A stretch of DNA of 64,000 bases from CAINDZ01 sp041908585 (GTDB taxonomy: Bacteria > Krumholzibacteriota > Krumholzibacteriia > LZORAL124-64-63): assembly GCA_041908585.1 (NCBI GenBank), contig JAYRFB010000199.1:1-64000 (forward strand), written 5' to 3'. The notes beneath the pieces are model-generated. The model saw only the letters and a program-made list of their open reading frames with translations, was not told where the DNA came from and did no database searches. Positions 56,544 to 64,000 of this stretch are shown here, in pieces (position 1 is the first letter of the stretch; every line of letters starts with the position of its first letter). The position numbers and the translations under genes are program-made.

Positions 56544-57533
56544 TCAGCGCCGTGCCGTGGCGACGATGCGCGCGATGGCCTCGGCGAACGGGATCCCTGC
56601 CCGCTCCAGCGCCGCGGCGAAGCCCGCGTCGGGCGACAGGCAGGGATTCGCGTTCACTTCGAGGATGAAGGGGCGGCCCTGCGCGTCGACGCGGAAATCC
56701 ACGCGCGCCCAGCCCCGCAGGCGGAACAGGCGCCAGCAGGCCAGGGCCAGGCGCGTCATCTCGGCGGCCAGCGCCTCGTCCCCGGCCGGCAGGTCGAAGC
56801 GGCGCACGGTGTGGCGGTACTCGAACGAGTCCTCGTGCCACTTGGCCGCGTAGCCGACGATGCGCGGCTTGCCTTCGGGGAAGCCGTCGAAGGTGATCTC
56901 GGCCGGGGGCAGCACCTCGGGACCGTCGGGGCCGTCGAGCAGGCCCAGGTTGAACTCGCGGCCCTCGACGAACGCCTCCGCGAACCACGGCGAGCCGGGC
57001 CGGCCCTCGCGGCGGGCCAGTTCGGCGCGGGCGGCAGCCGCGCCGCCGTCGACCACGGCGCCGTCGTCCATGCCCAGCGAGGCGTCCTCCCAGACCGACT
57101 TCACGATCCAGCGCGAATCCTGCCCGGCGCCCGGGTCGGCGGCGGCGTCGGCCAGCCCGTCGCCCAGCCAGTCGGGCGTGGGCAGCCCGGCCCGCCGCAG
57201 CAGCCCCTTGGCCAGCACCTTGTGGGAGGTGAGGAAGATCGCCTCGGCCGGGCATCCGGCCATCGGCACGCGCAGGGCCTCAAGCACGCCCGGCGCCAGG
57301 TGGATGAGGCGCCCGTGGCCCTCCAGCCCCTCCACGAGGCTGAAGACCAGGTCCGGCGTGGCGCCACTGAGCGAGAAGGCCAGCGACTCGAGGTCCAGGT
57401 CGCAGCCCCACGGCTCGACCACATGGCCCAGGGCGATGAGCGCTTCGCCCACCGCCTCGACCTGCACCAGGACGTCCATCTCGTCCGGCGCGGCGTCCGC
57501 CGGCACGCGGTTGTGCAGGATCACGATCCGCAT
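56544..57533 (-). CDS. ATP-grasp ligase B of the aminomutase operon
   Basis: 329 residues, D-Ala-D-Ala ligase-like ATP-grasp. It opens M-R-I-V-I-L-H-N-R-V. The ATP-grasp core has R-W-I-V-K-S-V-W-E-D-A-S-L-G-M, W-F-A-E-A-F-V-E-G-R-E-F-N-L and the metal site V-D-F-R-V-D, then F-I-L-E-V-N-A-N-P-C-L. It should activate a carboxylate with ATP and join it to an amine. The gene starts 27 bases after ligase A in the same operon, with GGAAGG in front. It differs clearly from ligase A, so the two are likely to add different substrates or act in sequence. Confidence 0.87.
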   Translation of the reverse strand: MRIVILHNRVPADAAPDEMDVLVQVEAVGEALIALGHVVEPWGCDLDLESLAFSLSGATPDLVFSLVEGLEGHGRLIHLAPGVLEALRVPMAGCPAEAIFLTSHKVLAKGLLRRAGLPTPDWLGDGLADAAADPGAGQDSRWIVKSVWEDASLGMDDGAVVDGGAAAARAELARREGRPGSPWFAEAFVEGREFNLGLLDGPDGPEVLPPAEITFDGFPEGKPRIVGYAAKWHEDSFEYRHTVRRFDLPAGDEALAAEMTRLALACWRLFRLRGWARVDFRVDAQGRPFILEVNANPCLSPDAGFAAALERAGIPFAEAIARIVATARR

Positions 57534-57560
57534 GCGGCGGCGCCTTCCGTCAGGGAGGAC

Positions 57561-58553
57561 TCAGCGATGGGCCGGCGCGACCCTCGCGGCGGCCGACTCG
57601 ACGATGCGCCCGATCAGCTCGTCGTACGGCAGGCCCGCCATCCGGCAGATGATCGGCAGGTCCGAGTGCCCGGGATGCAGCCCGGCCAGCGGGTTGAGCT
57701 CCATGAGCTGCGGCTCGCCGTGCGCATCGCAGCGCAGGTCCAGCCGGCCACCGTCGCGACAGCCCAGCAGCCTCCAGGCGGCCAGCGCCACCGCTTCGGC
57801 CTTCGCCACCACGGGATCCTGCGCGGTGACCAGGCGGTACTGCACGCGGTCCTCCCACAGTTCCTTGTTGGCGTAGGTGTAGGCGCCCGGCTCGGCGCGC
57901 TCGCCCAGGATCACCTCCATGGTGCCGACCACGCGCGCCGCGTCGCCCGTTCCGGTGATGCCGGTGGTCAGCTCGCGCCCCGGCAGGTAGGTCTCCACCA
58001 GCACGGGCTGCCGGAACCGCGCCAACAGCTGTTCGCAGGTGGCGCGCAACGCATCCGGCGAGCGCACCAGCGAGGCGCCGTCGACGCCCTTGCCCGTGCC
58101 CTCGGCCAGCGGCTTGCAGAACAGCGGATACGGAAGGTCCACGGCCGCGATGTCCGCCGGCGCGTGCACCTCGCGGAAATCGGGTGTCGGCAGGCCGCCG
58201 TCGCGCAGCACGCGCTTGGTCAGGCCCTTGTGCAGCGTCAGCGCCAGCACCAACGCATCGCTGAACGTGCAAGGGATGGCGTACGCGTCCAGCAGCGCCG
58301 GCACCTGGGCCTCGCGGGCGACGCCGTGCAGGCCCTCGGCGATGTTGAAGACCAGGTCCCAGCGATCGCCGGCGACCAGTCGCCCGGCCAGCGCCTTGAC
58401 GTGGCCGATGCGGTCGGTCTCGTGGCCCAGCCGGCGCAGCGCCCCCTCGATGGCCTCGACCGTGTCGGGCTGGTCGAACTCCGCGGTCTCCTCCGCCGTG
58501 AAGCCCATCGCCAGGTAGTCGTCGCGCAGGTCGTAGGTCAGGCCGATCCTCAC
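57561..58553 (-). CDS. ATP-grasp ligase A of the aminomutase operon
   Basis: 330 residues from a GTG at 58553 that overlaps the stop of the aminomutase gene (GTGA), giving translational coupling. It starts V-R-I-G-L-T-Y-D-L-R. The ATP-grasp core has P-L-F-C-K-P-L-A-E-G-T-G-K-G-V, V-L-V-E-T-Y-L-P-G-R-E-L and R-L-D-L-R-C-D, then L-M-E-L-N-P-L-A-G-L. D-Ala-D-Ala ligase-like proteins form peptide bonds through acyl phosphates. As first ligase after the aminomutase it is the best candidate to use the beta-amino acid. No substrate can be read from the sequence. Confidence 0.87.
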   Translation of the reverse strand: MRIGLTYDLRDDYLAMGFTAEETAEFDQPDTVEAIEGALRRLGHETDRIGHVKALAGRLVAGDRWDLVFNIAEGLHGVAREAQVPALLDAYAIPCTFSDALVLALTLHKGLTKRVLRDGGLPTPDFREVHAPADIAAVDLPYPLFCKPLAEGTGKGVDGASLVRSPDALRATCEQLLARFRQPVLVETYLPGRELTTGITGTGDAARVVGTMEVILGERAEPGAYTYANKELWEDRVQYRLVTAQDPVVAKAEAVALAAWRLLGCRDGGRLDLRCDAHGEPQLMELNPLAGLHPGHSDLPIICRMAGLPYDELIGRIVESAAARVAPAHR

Positions 58554-59890
58554 CAGGTCGCCTCCAGCGCGGCCTGGCCGCCCGGGCCATCCGGGTAGCG
58601 GTGGACGTGTCCCTCGTAGTTGCGCAGCAGCACGTCCGTGCCGTCGCGGCCGACCAGGTAATCCGGCTGCAGCGGGATCTTGCCGCCGCCGCCGGGCGCG
58701 TCGATGACGTAGGTCGGCACTGCGTACCCGGTGGTGAAGCCGCGCAGCCCGCGGATGATCTCCAGCCCCTTCTGCACCGTGGTGCGGAAGTGGGCCGAGC
58801 CCGAGATCGGGTCGCACTGGTACAGGTAGTACGGCCGCACCCGCATCATGAGCAGCGAGTGGACCAGGGATTTCATCACCGCCACGTCGTCGTTCACGCC
58901 CTTGAGCAGCACGGTCTGGCTGCCGAGCGGGATCCCGGCATCGGCCAGGCGGCGGCAGGCGGCGGCCGCCTCGGGCGTGCACTCGGCCGGGTGCAGGAAG
59001 TGCAGGCTCAGCCACAGCGGGTGGTGCCTGCGCAGCACCTTGACCAGCGCCGGCGTGATGCGCTGCGGCAGCACGGCCGGGACCTTGGTGCCGATGCGCA
59101 CGAACTGCACATGGGGGATCTTCCGCAGTTCGCCCAGCAGGTAGTCCAGGCGCTCGTCGCTGAGCGTCAGCGGGTCGCCGCCGGACAGCAGCACGTCGCG
59201 GATCTCCGGGTGGCTGCGGATGTAGTCCAGCGCCGTGTCCCAGCGCTCGCGGCCCGGGCGCAGCTCGTCCTGCCCGACCACGCGCGAGCGCGTGCAGTAG
59301 CGGCAGTACGTGGCGCAGCGGTCCAGCACCAGGAAGAGCACGCGGTCGGGATAGCGGTGCACCAGGCCGGGAACGGGGCTGTGCCCGTCCTCGTCCAGGG
59401 GATCATCCGCCTCGCCGGGCATGCGCAGGAACTCGTTCTGCACGGGCACCACCGTGCGCCGCAGCCCGCAGTCGGGCTCGAACGCGTCCAGCAGGCTCAT
59501 GTAGTACGGCGTCACCGCGACCGGCAGCAGCGAGCCGCAGCGGTCGAGCGCCGCCCGCTCCTCGTCGGCCAGTTCGAGCACGCGGGCCAGCTGCTCCGTC
59601 GTCCTGAACGAATGCCGGAGCTGCCATTTCCAGTCGTGCCAGTCGGCGTCCTTCACGTCCGGGAAGTGCGCGCGACGGAACATGCGCGTGCGCGGACCGG
59701 TGCGGGGCAGCCGCCTGGCCAGGAGGTGTTCGAGCTGGATCGGAAGTGCGGGGATATTGGCTGACGCCGCGGAGGGATCGGGTTCGGCAACAAGCGACGG
59801 AGGGTCGTCGGGAGAGGCTCCCGCATCGACCTCCTGCAGGTTCCGGCCCGGCCCGGCCAGGGAGTCCAGGCGAGCGCTGAGTCGTGTCAA
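58550..59890 (-). CDS. Lysine-2,3-aminomutase family radical SAM enzyme (KamA-like)
   Basis: 446 residues from TTG at 59890, which has GGAGG six bases upstream (an in-frame ATG at 59923 has none). The radical SAM motif is C-A-T-Y-C-R-Y-C in L-D-R-C-A-T-Y-C-R-Y-C-T-R-S-R. Other KamA features are L-L-S-G-G-D-P-L, R-I-G-T-K-V-P, Y-Y-L-Y-Q-C-D-P, and the PLP lysine in D-A-P-G-G-G-G-K-I-P-L. The family moves the alpha-amino group of lysine (or glutamate/arginine) to the beta position. Lysine is likely but not certain, and EpmB-like roles are excluded by size and context. A promoter lies at 60013-60040. It heads a four-gene operon with two ATP-grasp ligases and a GNAT enzyme. Confidence 0.9.
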   Translation of the reverse strand: MTRLSARLDSLAGPGRNLQEVDAGASPDDPPSLVAEPDPSAASANIPALPIQLEHLLARRLPRTGPRTRMFRRAHFPDVKDADWHDWKWQLRHSFRTTEQLARVLELADEERAALDRCGSLLPVAVTPYYMSLLDAFEPDCGLRRTVVPVQNEFLRMPGEADDPLDEDGHSPVPGLVHRYPDRVLFLVLDRCATYCRYCTRSRVVGQDELRPGRERWDTALDYIRSHPEIRDVLLSGGDPLTLSDERLDYLLGELRKIPHVQFVRIGTKVPAVLPQRITPALVKVLRRHHPLWLSLHFLHPAECTPEAAAACRRLADAGIPLGSQTVLLKGVNDDVAVMKSLVHSLLMMRVRPYYLYQCDPISGSAHFRTTVQKGLEIIRGLRGFTTGYAVPTYVIDAPGGGGKIPLQPDYLVGRDGTDVLLRNYEGHVHRYPDGPGGQAALEATW

Positions 59891-60012
59891 GGTCCGCCTC
59901 CGTGAGGACTGACCGTGATGCATGACCGGAGGGGGCTGGCGCCGCCGCCGGAACGTCGCCTGCGCCGGCGGGAGCCGGGCGGTGCCCTCCAGGGTCACAT
60001 GACGACGCGCAG

Positions 60013-60040
60013 AAAATATGGCAAGTGGAACAAGTGTCAA
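60013..60040 (-). promoter_or_regulatory. Promoter of the aminomutase/ATP-grasp operon
   Basis: On the minus strand TTGACA (60035-60040), a 16-base spacer and TATTTT (60013-60018). The leader to the TTG start is about 115 bases and contains an ATG-TGA start-stop pair near its 5' end (about 60003-59998), a possible minimal upstream ORF. Confidence 0.75.
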
Positions 60041-60098
60041 CCGCAATCGCCCGGATTCGTCGAAAATTCCCTCGCCAGGCGGACGACGGTCGCTCCGT

Positions 60099-61112
60099 TC
60101 AGACGTGATTGCGGAGCATCAACTCGCGCGGGTGGGGGTTCAGGTAGACCTGGTCGCGGACGTAGGGGACCTCCAGCAGCTCGACGTAGTGGCGCAGCAG
60201 GGTCACCGGCACCACCAGCGGCACCAGGCCGTGGGCGTAGTCCTCGATCACGGCCAGCACCCGCTTCTGCTCGGCGTCCGTGACCCGCCCGCGCAGGTGT
60301 CCGGCGACATGCTGCAGCGCGTTGGCGTGCCGCCGGGGGGTGGCCAGCACGCCCAGCGCCTCCATGTAGAGGCCCAGGTAGCGGTCGCGGAACGCCGCCG
60401 GCGGCTCCTGGGCGATGCGGGCCACCAGGCGGCCCAGCTCCTGGTAGTGGCGCGGGCTGTGGGCCATCAGCAGGTACTTCTCGCGGCTGTGGAAGGCGAC
60501 GATGCCGCCCCGCGCCCAGCGACCGGCGAACGCGTCCTTCACCCGGCGCCAGGCGAACAGGCGCTCGACGAAGTTCTCGCGCAGGCGGGCGTCCTCCAGC
60601 CGGCCCTCCTCCTCGACCGGCACGAGCGGGCAGGCGGCGGCGAAGGCCGCCGCGAACAGGCCCCGCCCGCCGCGCGCAGGCATCCCCTTGTCCGGGTAGA
60701 CCTTCACCCGGAAGAGCCCGCAGCTGGGCGAGTTCTTCTTGAAGACGAAGCCGTCGAGGTCCTCGGCCGCCAGTTCGCGGACGCGGCGCCGGGACCAGGC
60801 GTTCATCGGCGCCGTCCAGTCGACACCCGAGCGCGGGGCCACCATCCGCGGGCTGTCCGCGTCGCCCTCCAGGCGGACCGACTCGCGGGGGATCGACATG
60901 CCCACCTCGACCTCGGGGCAGACCGGGACCAGCTCGCAGTACTGGGCGAGCGTGCCGGTCAGCCAGCGGTCGTGCTTGTGGCCACCGTCGAAGCGGACCT
61001 CCTGGCCGAGCAGGCAGGCGCTCACGCCGATGCGCAGCGGCGGCAACGGGTCGCCCGGCGAACGGTCGCGGGGCGGGAGGGGCGGGACGGCGGGCATGCC
61101 TGTGCGGGGCAC
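60099..61112 (-). CDS. DUF523 and DUF1722 domain protein
   Basis: About 337 residues from a GTG at 61112 (GGAGG four bases upstream; an ATG at 61166 is also in frame but has no site). The first 160 residues are DUF523 (R-I-G-V-S-A-C-L-L-G-Q-E-V-R-F-D-G, V-C-P-E-V-E-V-G, K-K-N-S-P-S-C-G). The rest is DUF1722/YbgA-like (F-H-S-R-E-K-Y-L-L-M-A-H-S, and the C-terminal H-P-R-E-L-M-L-R-N-H-V). The conserved cysteines of DUF523 suggest a metal or Fe-S site. Homologues often sit beside photolyase genes, but none is here. Function unknown. Confidence 0.87.
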   Translation of the reverse strand: MPRTGMPAVPPLPPRDRSPGDPLPPLRIGVSACLLGQEVRFDGGHKHDRWLTGTLAQYCELVPVCPEVEVGMSIPRESVRLEGDADSPRMVAPRSGVDWTAPMNAWSRRRVRELAAEDLDGFVFKKNSPSCGLFRVKVYPDKGMPARGGRGLFAAAFAAACPLVPVEEEGRLEDARLRENFVERLFAWRRVKDAFAGRWARGGIVAFHSREKYLLMAHSPRHYQELGRLVARIAQEPPAAFRDRYLGLYMEALGVLATPRRHANALQHVAGHLRGRVTDAEQKRVLAVIEDYAHGLVPLVVPVTLLRHYVELLEVPYVRDQVYLNPHPRELMLRNHV

Positions 61113-61217
61113 GAGGCCTCCGGGGTCGGGATCGGGCGTGGATACGGACTGGCGTTCGCGCGTCATTGATAGCAGGATTGGGCCAAGCGATCCAGAGCCG
61201 ACGAACGGGGAACCGCG

Positions 61218-61838
61218 ATGGCGCCGAAACCCAGATCCCAGCCCCCTGCCCGACGCCGACCGGGGGCCGCCCCGAAGCCGACTGTGCGGCCGGCCGGCGG
61301 GTCCGCGCCGTCGCGCCCTGCGTCGACGCCGCCTTCGGCACCGCCGTCGCCTCCTCCGAGGCCGGACCCGTCGCGCGAGGATTTCTCGATCACCAGCTGC
61401 GAGTGCGACGACTGCCGCGCCGCCTGCCGCACCGCGCCGGGCTGGTTCACGCCCCAGCAGATCCCCCGGCTGGCGCGGCACCTCGACCTGTCGATCGACG
61501 AGACGTTCCGCCGCTACCTGGCGATCGGCGTCACGCACCTGGCCGACGGCACCCGGCGGCTGGGCGTGATGCCCCACAAGCTGCGGGACGGCAAGAAGCC
61601 GGGCAGCCGCTGGACGCTGGCGGAGATCGCCGCGCCCGGCCGGTGCGTCTTCTACGACCGCGGCCGCTGTACGATCTACCCGGCCCGGCCCGACGAGTGC
61701 GCCCGGATGATGCATGACCGCGGCGATCGCACGTTGCGGATCCGGCGACGCATCGTCGAGAAGTGGACCGAGGCGGCGCTGGCGCCGTTCCTGGCGCTGG
61801 TCGCGGGCGCGGGGGGAAAGCGACCGCGGCGGCCCTGA
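61218..61838 (+). CDS. YkgJ-type cysteine cluster protein
   Basis: 206 residues. The first 50 are a Pro/Ala/Arg-rich disordered tail. The core carries the cysteine pattern C-E-C-D-D-C-R-A-A-C (near 61-70), then C-V-F-Y-D-R-G-R-C-T-I-Y-P-A-R-P-D-E-C (near 143-161). This is the YkgJ/CxxCxxCC-like zinc or iron-sulfur cluster family. No role is established for it. It is divergent from the DUF523 gene. Confidence 0.85.
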   Translation: MAPKPRSQPPARRRPGAAPKPTVRPAGGSAPSRPASTPPSAPPSPPPRPDPSREDFSITSCECDDCRAACRTAPGWFTPQQIPRLARHLDLSIDETFRRYLAIGVTHLADGTRRLGVMPHKLRDGKKPGSRWTLAEIAAPGRCVFYDRGRCTIYPARPDECARMMHDRGDRTLRIRRRIVEKWTEAALAPFLALVAGAGGKRPRRP

Positions 61839-61879
61839 CAGCCCGGGGCGATTTCGGTATCAGAAAACAAGACTAACAT

Positions 61880-61887
61880 GCTATGAT
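61880..61887 (+). promoter_or_regulatory. Extended -10 promoter of the secreted FlgD-tailed protein
   Basis: TGCTATGAT (from 61879), 52 bases upstream of the start, following a locally AT-rich stretch (61851-61890). Confidence 0.5.
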
Positions 61888-61938
61888 TTCGTGTCCGTTC
61901 ACCTTCCGGTCATTTCCCTGAACCGAGGAGTCCGGACC

Positions 61939-63219
61939 ATGCCCCGCACGACCCCTGATCCCCGTCGCCTCGCCCGCCTGCTGCCGGTACTCGCGGCGTT
62001 GTCCTGCGCCGGTCCGTCCGCGGCGCGGACCTTCACCTTCCCGCATATCATCGACCACCACGGTCGCGTCTCGAACACGCAGTTCACCTTCGACACGTCG
62101 ATGTTCATCACGTACACGGGTGCCGTGGCGTGCGTGGACGGAAGCCTCACCGACCAGCTGGTGCACGTGTACCTGTTCGATGACGAGGGCCGTCCCCTGA
62201 CCAGCCTGACCGGCGACGACATCTGTGCTCCCTGTTCGGTCACCATCGGGGCCACCGATCGCTCGGCCAGCCTGAGCGTCGAGGCCGCGGCCGAGGCTGC
62301 CGGAGGCATGCCCAGCGTGCTCAGCGGCTTCGCGGTCGTGGTCGTCGAGGGCGACGATACGCCGAACGTCAACATCCAGGGCTACGTCGTCAATTCCCAC
62401 ACGAATGCCTTCGACCTGTCGGTGTTCGGATTCACGCCGGAGGAGGTCCGGGCGCCCGGCAACAAGACCGGCGCCTCCTTCCCCTGCGGCCGTGTGTTCA
62501 GCGTCGGGCGCATGCTGGCCACGCCCGGCGCCCCGTCCGACGCCCCGTACACCTTCGACACGACGATGTTCTTTTCCTACGCAGCCGGGCTGGCCGGCGA
62601 GCCCCCGGGGCCCGGCGCCACGGTCGAGACCTACCTCTTCGACGAGGCCACCGGCGAGTTGCTGGTCGATGCGATCGGCACGCCCGTCTGCAATCCCTGC
62701 GTGACCCCGCTGAGCCAGGCGGCGCCGAAGGCCTCCCTGCACCTGGGCGCCTTGCTGCCCGGCGGCGGCATCGTCTCGGCGGCGGTATCGGCCGTCTGCG
62801 TGGTGAGCGGCGATGCGGGAAGCGTTGCGGCACAGGCATTCGTCGTGAACCGGCACACCTCGGCGCTGGATGTGAGCATCTTCGCGCCGGCATTCCGCGA
62901 GCTCAGCCCCGCGTTCGCCTCGTCGGTTCCCGGCGAGTCGGCCTCGCGCTTCGGCCTGCGCAACTTCCCGAACCCGTTCAACCCGCGCACCACGTTCGCC
63001 TATTCGCTGTCCGCTCCCGGCAATGTCCGGATCGATATTCACGATGCCGACGGCAACCTGGTCCGCACCCTCGTGCAGGAGGGCCAGGACACGGGTGCAC
63101 ACGAGGTGACCTGGGACGGGCGCGCCGATAATGGCCGCCGCCTGCCGTCGGGCGTCTACTTCGGCCGGATCGAGACGCGGGAAGGGACCGAGACTCGCAA
63201 GGTCACGCTGGTCCAGTAG
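61939..63219 (+). CDS. Secreted protein with FlgD-like C-terminal sorting domain
   Basis: 426 residues. A signal peptide ends at G-P-S-A-A-R. The body has two repeats of about 150 residues (F-T-F-D-T-S-M-F-I-T-Y-T-G and Y-T-F-D-T-T-M-F-F-S-Y; V-V-N-S-H-T-N-A-F-D-L-S-V-F and V-V-N-R-H-T-S-A-L-D-V-S-I-F), each with a C-x-x-C (C-A-P-C; C-N-P-C). The C-terminal 85 residues are FlgD-like, with F-P-N-P-F-N-P-R-T and an end R-K-V-T-L-V-Q. It is probably exported and anchored like the C25 peptidase and the cupredoxin. The repeat family is not one I recognise. ATG follows GAGGAG. Confidence 0.85.
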   Translation: MPRTTPDPRRLARLLPVLAALSCAGPSAARTFTFPHIIDHHGRVSNTQFTFDTSMFITYTGAVACVDGSLTDQLVHVYLFDDEGRPLTSLTGDDICAPCSVTIGATDRSASLSVEAAAEAAGGMPSVLSGFAVVVVEGDDTPNVNIQGYVVNSHTNAFDLSVFGFTPEEVRAPGNKTGASFPCGRVFSVGRMLATPGAPSDAPYTFDTTMFFSYAAGLAGEPPGPGATVETYLFDEATGELLVDAIGTPVCNPCVTPLSQAAPKASLHLGALLPGGGIVSAAVSAVCVVSGDAGSVAAQAFVVNRHTSALDVSIFAPAFRELSPAFASSVPGESASRFGLRNFPNPFNPRTTFAYSLSAPGNVRIDIHDADGNLVRTLVQEGQDTGAHEVTWDGRADNGRRLPSGVYFGRIETREGTETRKVTLVQ

Positions 63220-63270
63220 GTCGGCGTCCGGCGGGCAGCCTGCGCGCGGCCCACGGAGGGACCGGATAGC

Positions 63271-63310
63271 GAACCGCCGCGCCTCCTGCGGATGGCGCGG
63301 CGGTTCCGTC
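63271..63310 (+). terminator. Hairpin terminator between convergent genes
   Basis: A perfect 13-bp stem GAACCGCCGCGCC / GGCGCGGCGGTTC with a 10-base loop, followed by CGTCTT on the plus strand. It lies between the FlgD-tailed gene and the convergent EamA-like gene. Confidence 0.7.
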
Positions 63311-63325
63311 TTCGCCGACCGGGCG

Positions 63326-63766
63326 CTACGCCTTGGCCACCAGCGCCCCGCCCGCCACGATCAACGCCGCCCCGGCCAGCAGTCGCGGGACATTGACCTC
63401 GCGGCTCTCGGCGAACAGGACCAGCGCCAGCAATACCACCACCAGGGTGTTGAGGTTGTAGAGCGGCGCCAGCTTCGCCAGCGGCGCCCCGAAGCGGTCG
63501 AGGCCCAGGATCACCGCGATCATCCCGAAGCCCCAGCTCACGCCGATGGCCAGGGCGACGGCACCCGCGCGCATCGTCAACGCGCGTTCACCCAGGTACG
63601 GCATCGCAACCAGGCCGGTGGCCGCCACTCCCAACCCGACCAGCGGCAGGTACCAGCCCGTGCCGCCGCCGGCGCGGCCGTAGAACTTCTGCAGCGTGCC
63701 GGTGATGCCGAACAGAAGGGCGGGCAGCACGCCGCCGACGAGCAGGCCTTTCCAGGCGGTGGGCAC
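63326..63766 (-). CDS. Small EamA-like (DMT superfamily) membrane protein
   Basis: 146 residues from a GTG at 63766 (GGAGG six bases upstream). It has four or five helices with the half-size DMT pattern (G-L-L-V-G-G-V-L-P-A-L-L-F-G-I-T-G-T-L-Q-K-F; L-A-P-L-Y-N-L-N-T-L-V-V-V-L-L-A-L-V-L-F-A-E; L-L-A-G-A-A-L-I-V-A-G-G-A-L). It is about half a normal EamA protein, so it probably works as a dimer. Substrate unknown. Confidence 0.8.
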   Translation of the reverse strand: MPTAWKGLLVGGVLPALLFGITGTLQKFYGRAGGGTGWYLPLVGLGVAATGLVAMPYLGERALTMRAGAVALAIGVSWGFGMIAVILGLDRFGAPLAKLAPLYNLNTLVVVLLALVLFAESREVNVPRLLAGAALIVAGGALVAKA

Positions 63767-63835
63767 GGGCAGCCTCCGGGGTGGCGGGGAGCGGTGGCGG
63801 CTTGTCACTTGCCGCTTGCCGAAAGCGACTTGCAC

Positions 63836-64000
63836 GCCGCAAAGGGCGCCGGCGCCGGTCGCGAGCTCCCAGCGTCACGACCAGCGCCGCTCCACGATCG
63901 CCCCGGAACGGCGGCCCGTCAATTGTCCGGCAGGACCGGCGTCGACCAGCCTCGACCGGCGTCGACCAAGGCGCGAACCGTGCTACAATGGGCGCCGATA
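63836..64000. other. Right-end non-coding stretch with a promoter
   Basis: No gene is visible. CGTCGACCA and related CTCGACC copies repeat between 63939 and 63970. An extended -10 TGCTACAAT at 63981-63989 with TCGACC 16 bases upstream suggests a promoter for a gene beyond the window. Confidence 0.4.

Overview
The window is about 64 kb of a GC-rich (roughly 70%) bacterial chromosome. It contains no rRNA, tRNA, CRISPR array, prophage or insertion sequence that I could recognise, so it reads as core or semi-core chromosome rather than a mobile island. Several features point to a didermic, at least partly anaerobic bacterium of the FCB/Krumholzibacteria/Eisenbacteria type. These are a large pyruvate:ferredoxin oxidoreductase, RND and TolC export, many lipoproteins, and secreted proteins ending in a FlgD-like domain with an N-P-F-N-P motif and a type IX-secretion-like tail. 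That placement is inference; there is no marker gene in the window.

Layout. 1-7 kb: end of an MFS transporter, an Ig-domain lipoprotein, an AT-rich spacer, an unusually long nifJ with a clear terminator, and a small membrane protein with an apparent frameshift. 7-15 kb: a two-component-propeller hybrid histidine kinase, a secreted protein, a DEAD-box RNA helicase and a TolB-like propeller lipoprotein. 15-21 kb: a three-gene operon of a NapH-type polyferredoxin and two HMA-like proteins behind a near-consensus promoter, then gamma-glutamyltransferase, a CPBP protease and a flippase. 21-27 kb: an iron module (DtxR-FeoA fusion, FeoB, an envelope protein) with two matching operator-like inverted repeats, then a DUF438/hemerythrin/PAS plus DUF1858/DUF2249 pair behind a 14-bp palindrome. 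27-34 kb: a translationally coupled TolC-MFP-RND efflux operon and a periplasmic coiled-coil protein. 34-40 kb: an ATP-grasp ligase coupled to a thioredoxin-like lipoprotein whose active site contains an in-frame UGA (predicted selenocysteine), and a gingipain-like C25 protease of 1605 residues.

40-50 kb: a B12-type radical SAM protein, a fatty acid desaturase, small membrane proteins, an RRM protein, a cupredoxin, a YajD-type HNH protein, and a YfiR-like protein coupled to a hybrid kinase. 50-56 kb: cytochrome c, an S46 peptidase, a DOMON-like protein, a histidine phosphatase, an Old Yellow Enzyme, and a Na+/Ca2+ exchanger interrupted by one in-frame amber codon. 56-60 kb: a four-gene operon with its own promoter, encoding a lysine-2,3-aminomutase-like radical SAM enzyme, two ATP-grasp ligases and a GNAT acetyltransferase. 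This is a good candidate for an undescribed beta-amino-acid peptide or solute pathway. 60-64 kb: a DUF523/DUF1722 protein, a YkgJ-type cysteine cluster protein, another FlgD-tailed secreted protein and a small EamA-like transporter.

The two observations most worth follow-up are the UGA-containing thioredoxin-like lipoprotein at 33837-34391, which has a correctly spaced bacterial SECIS-like hairpin, and the aminomutase/ATP-grasp operon at 56013-59890. Start codons were chosen by Shine-Dalgarno spacing, signal peptides and promoter positions; GTG and TTG starts are common here.
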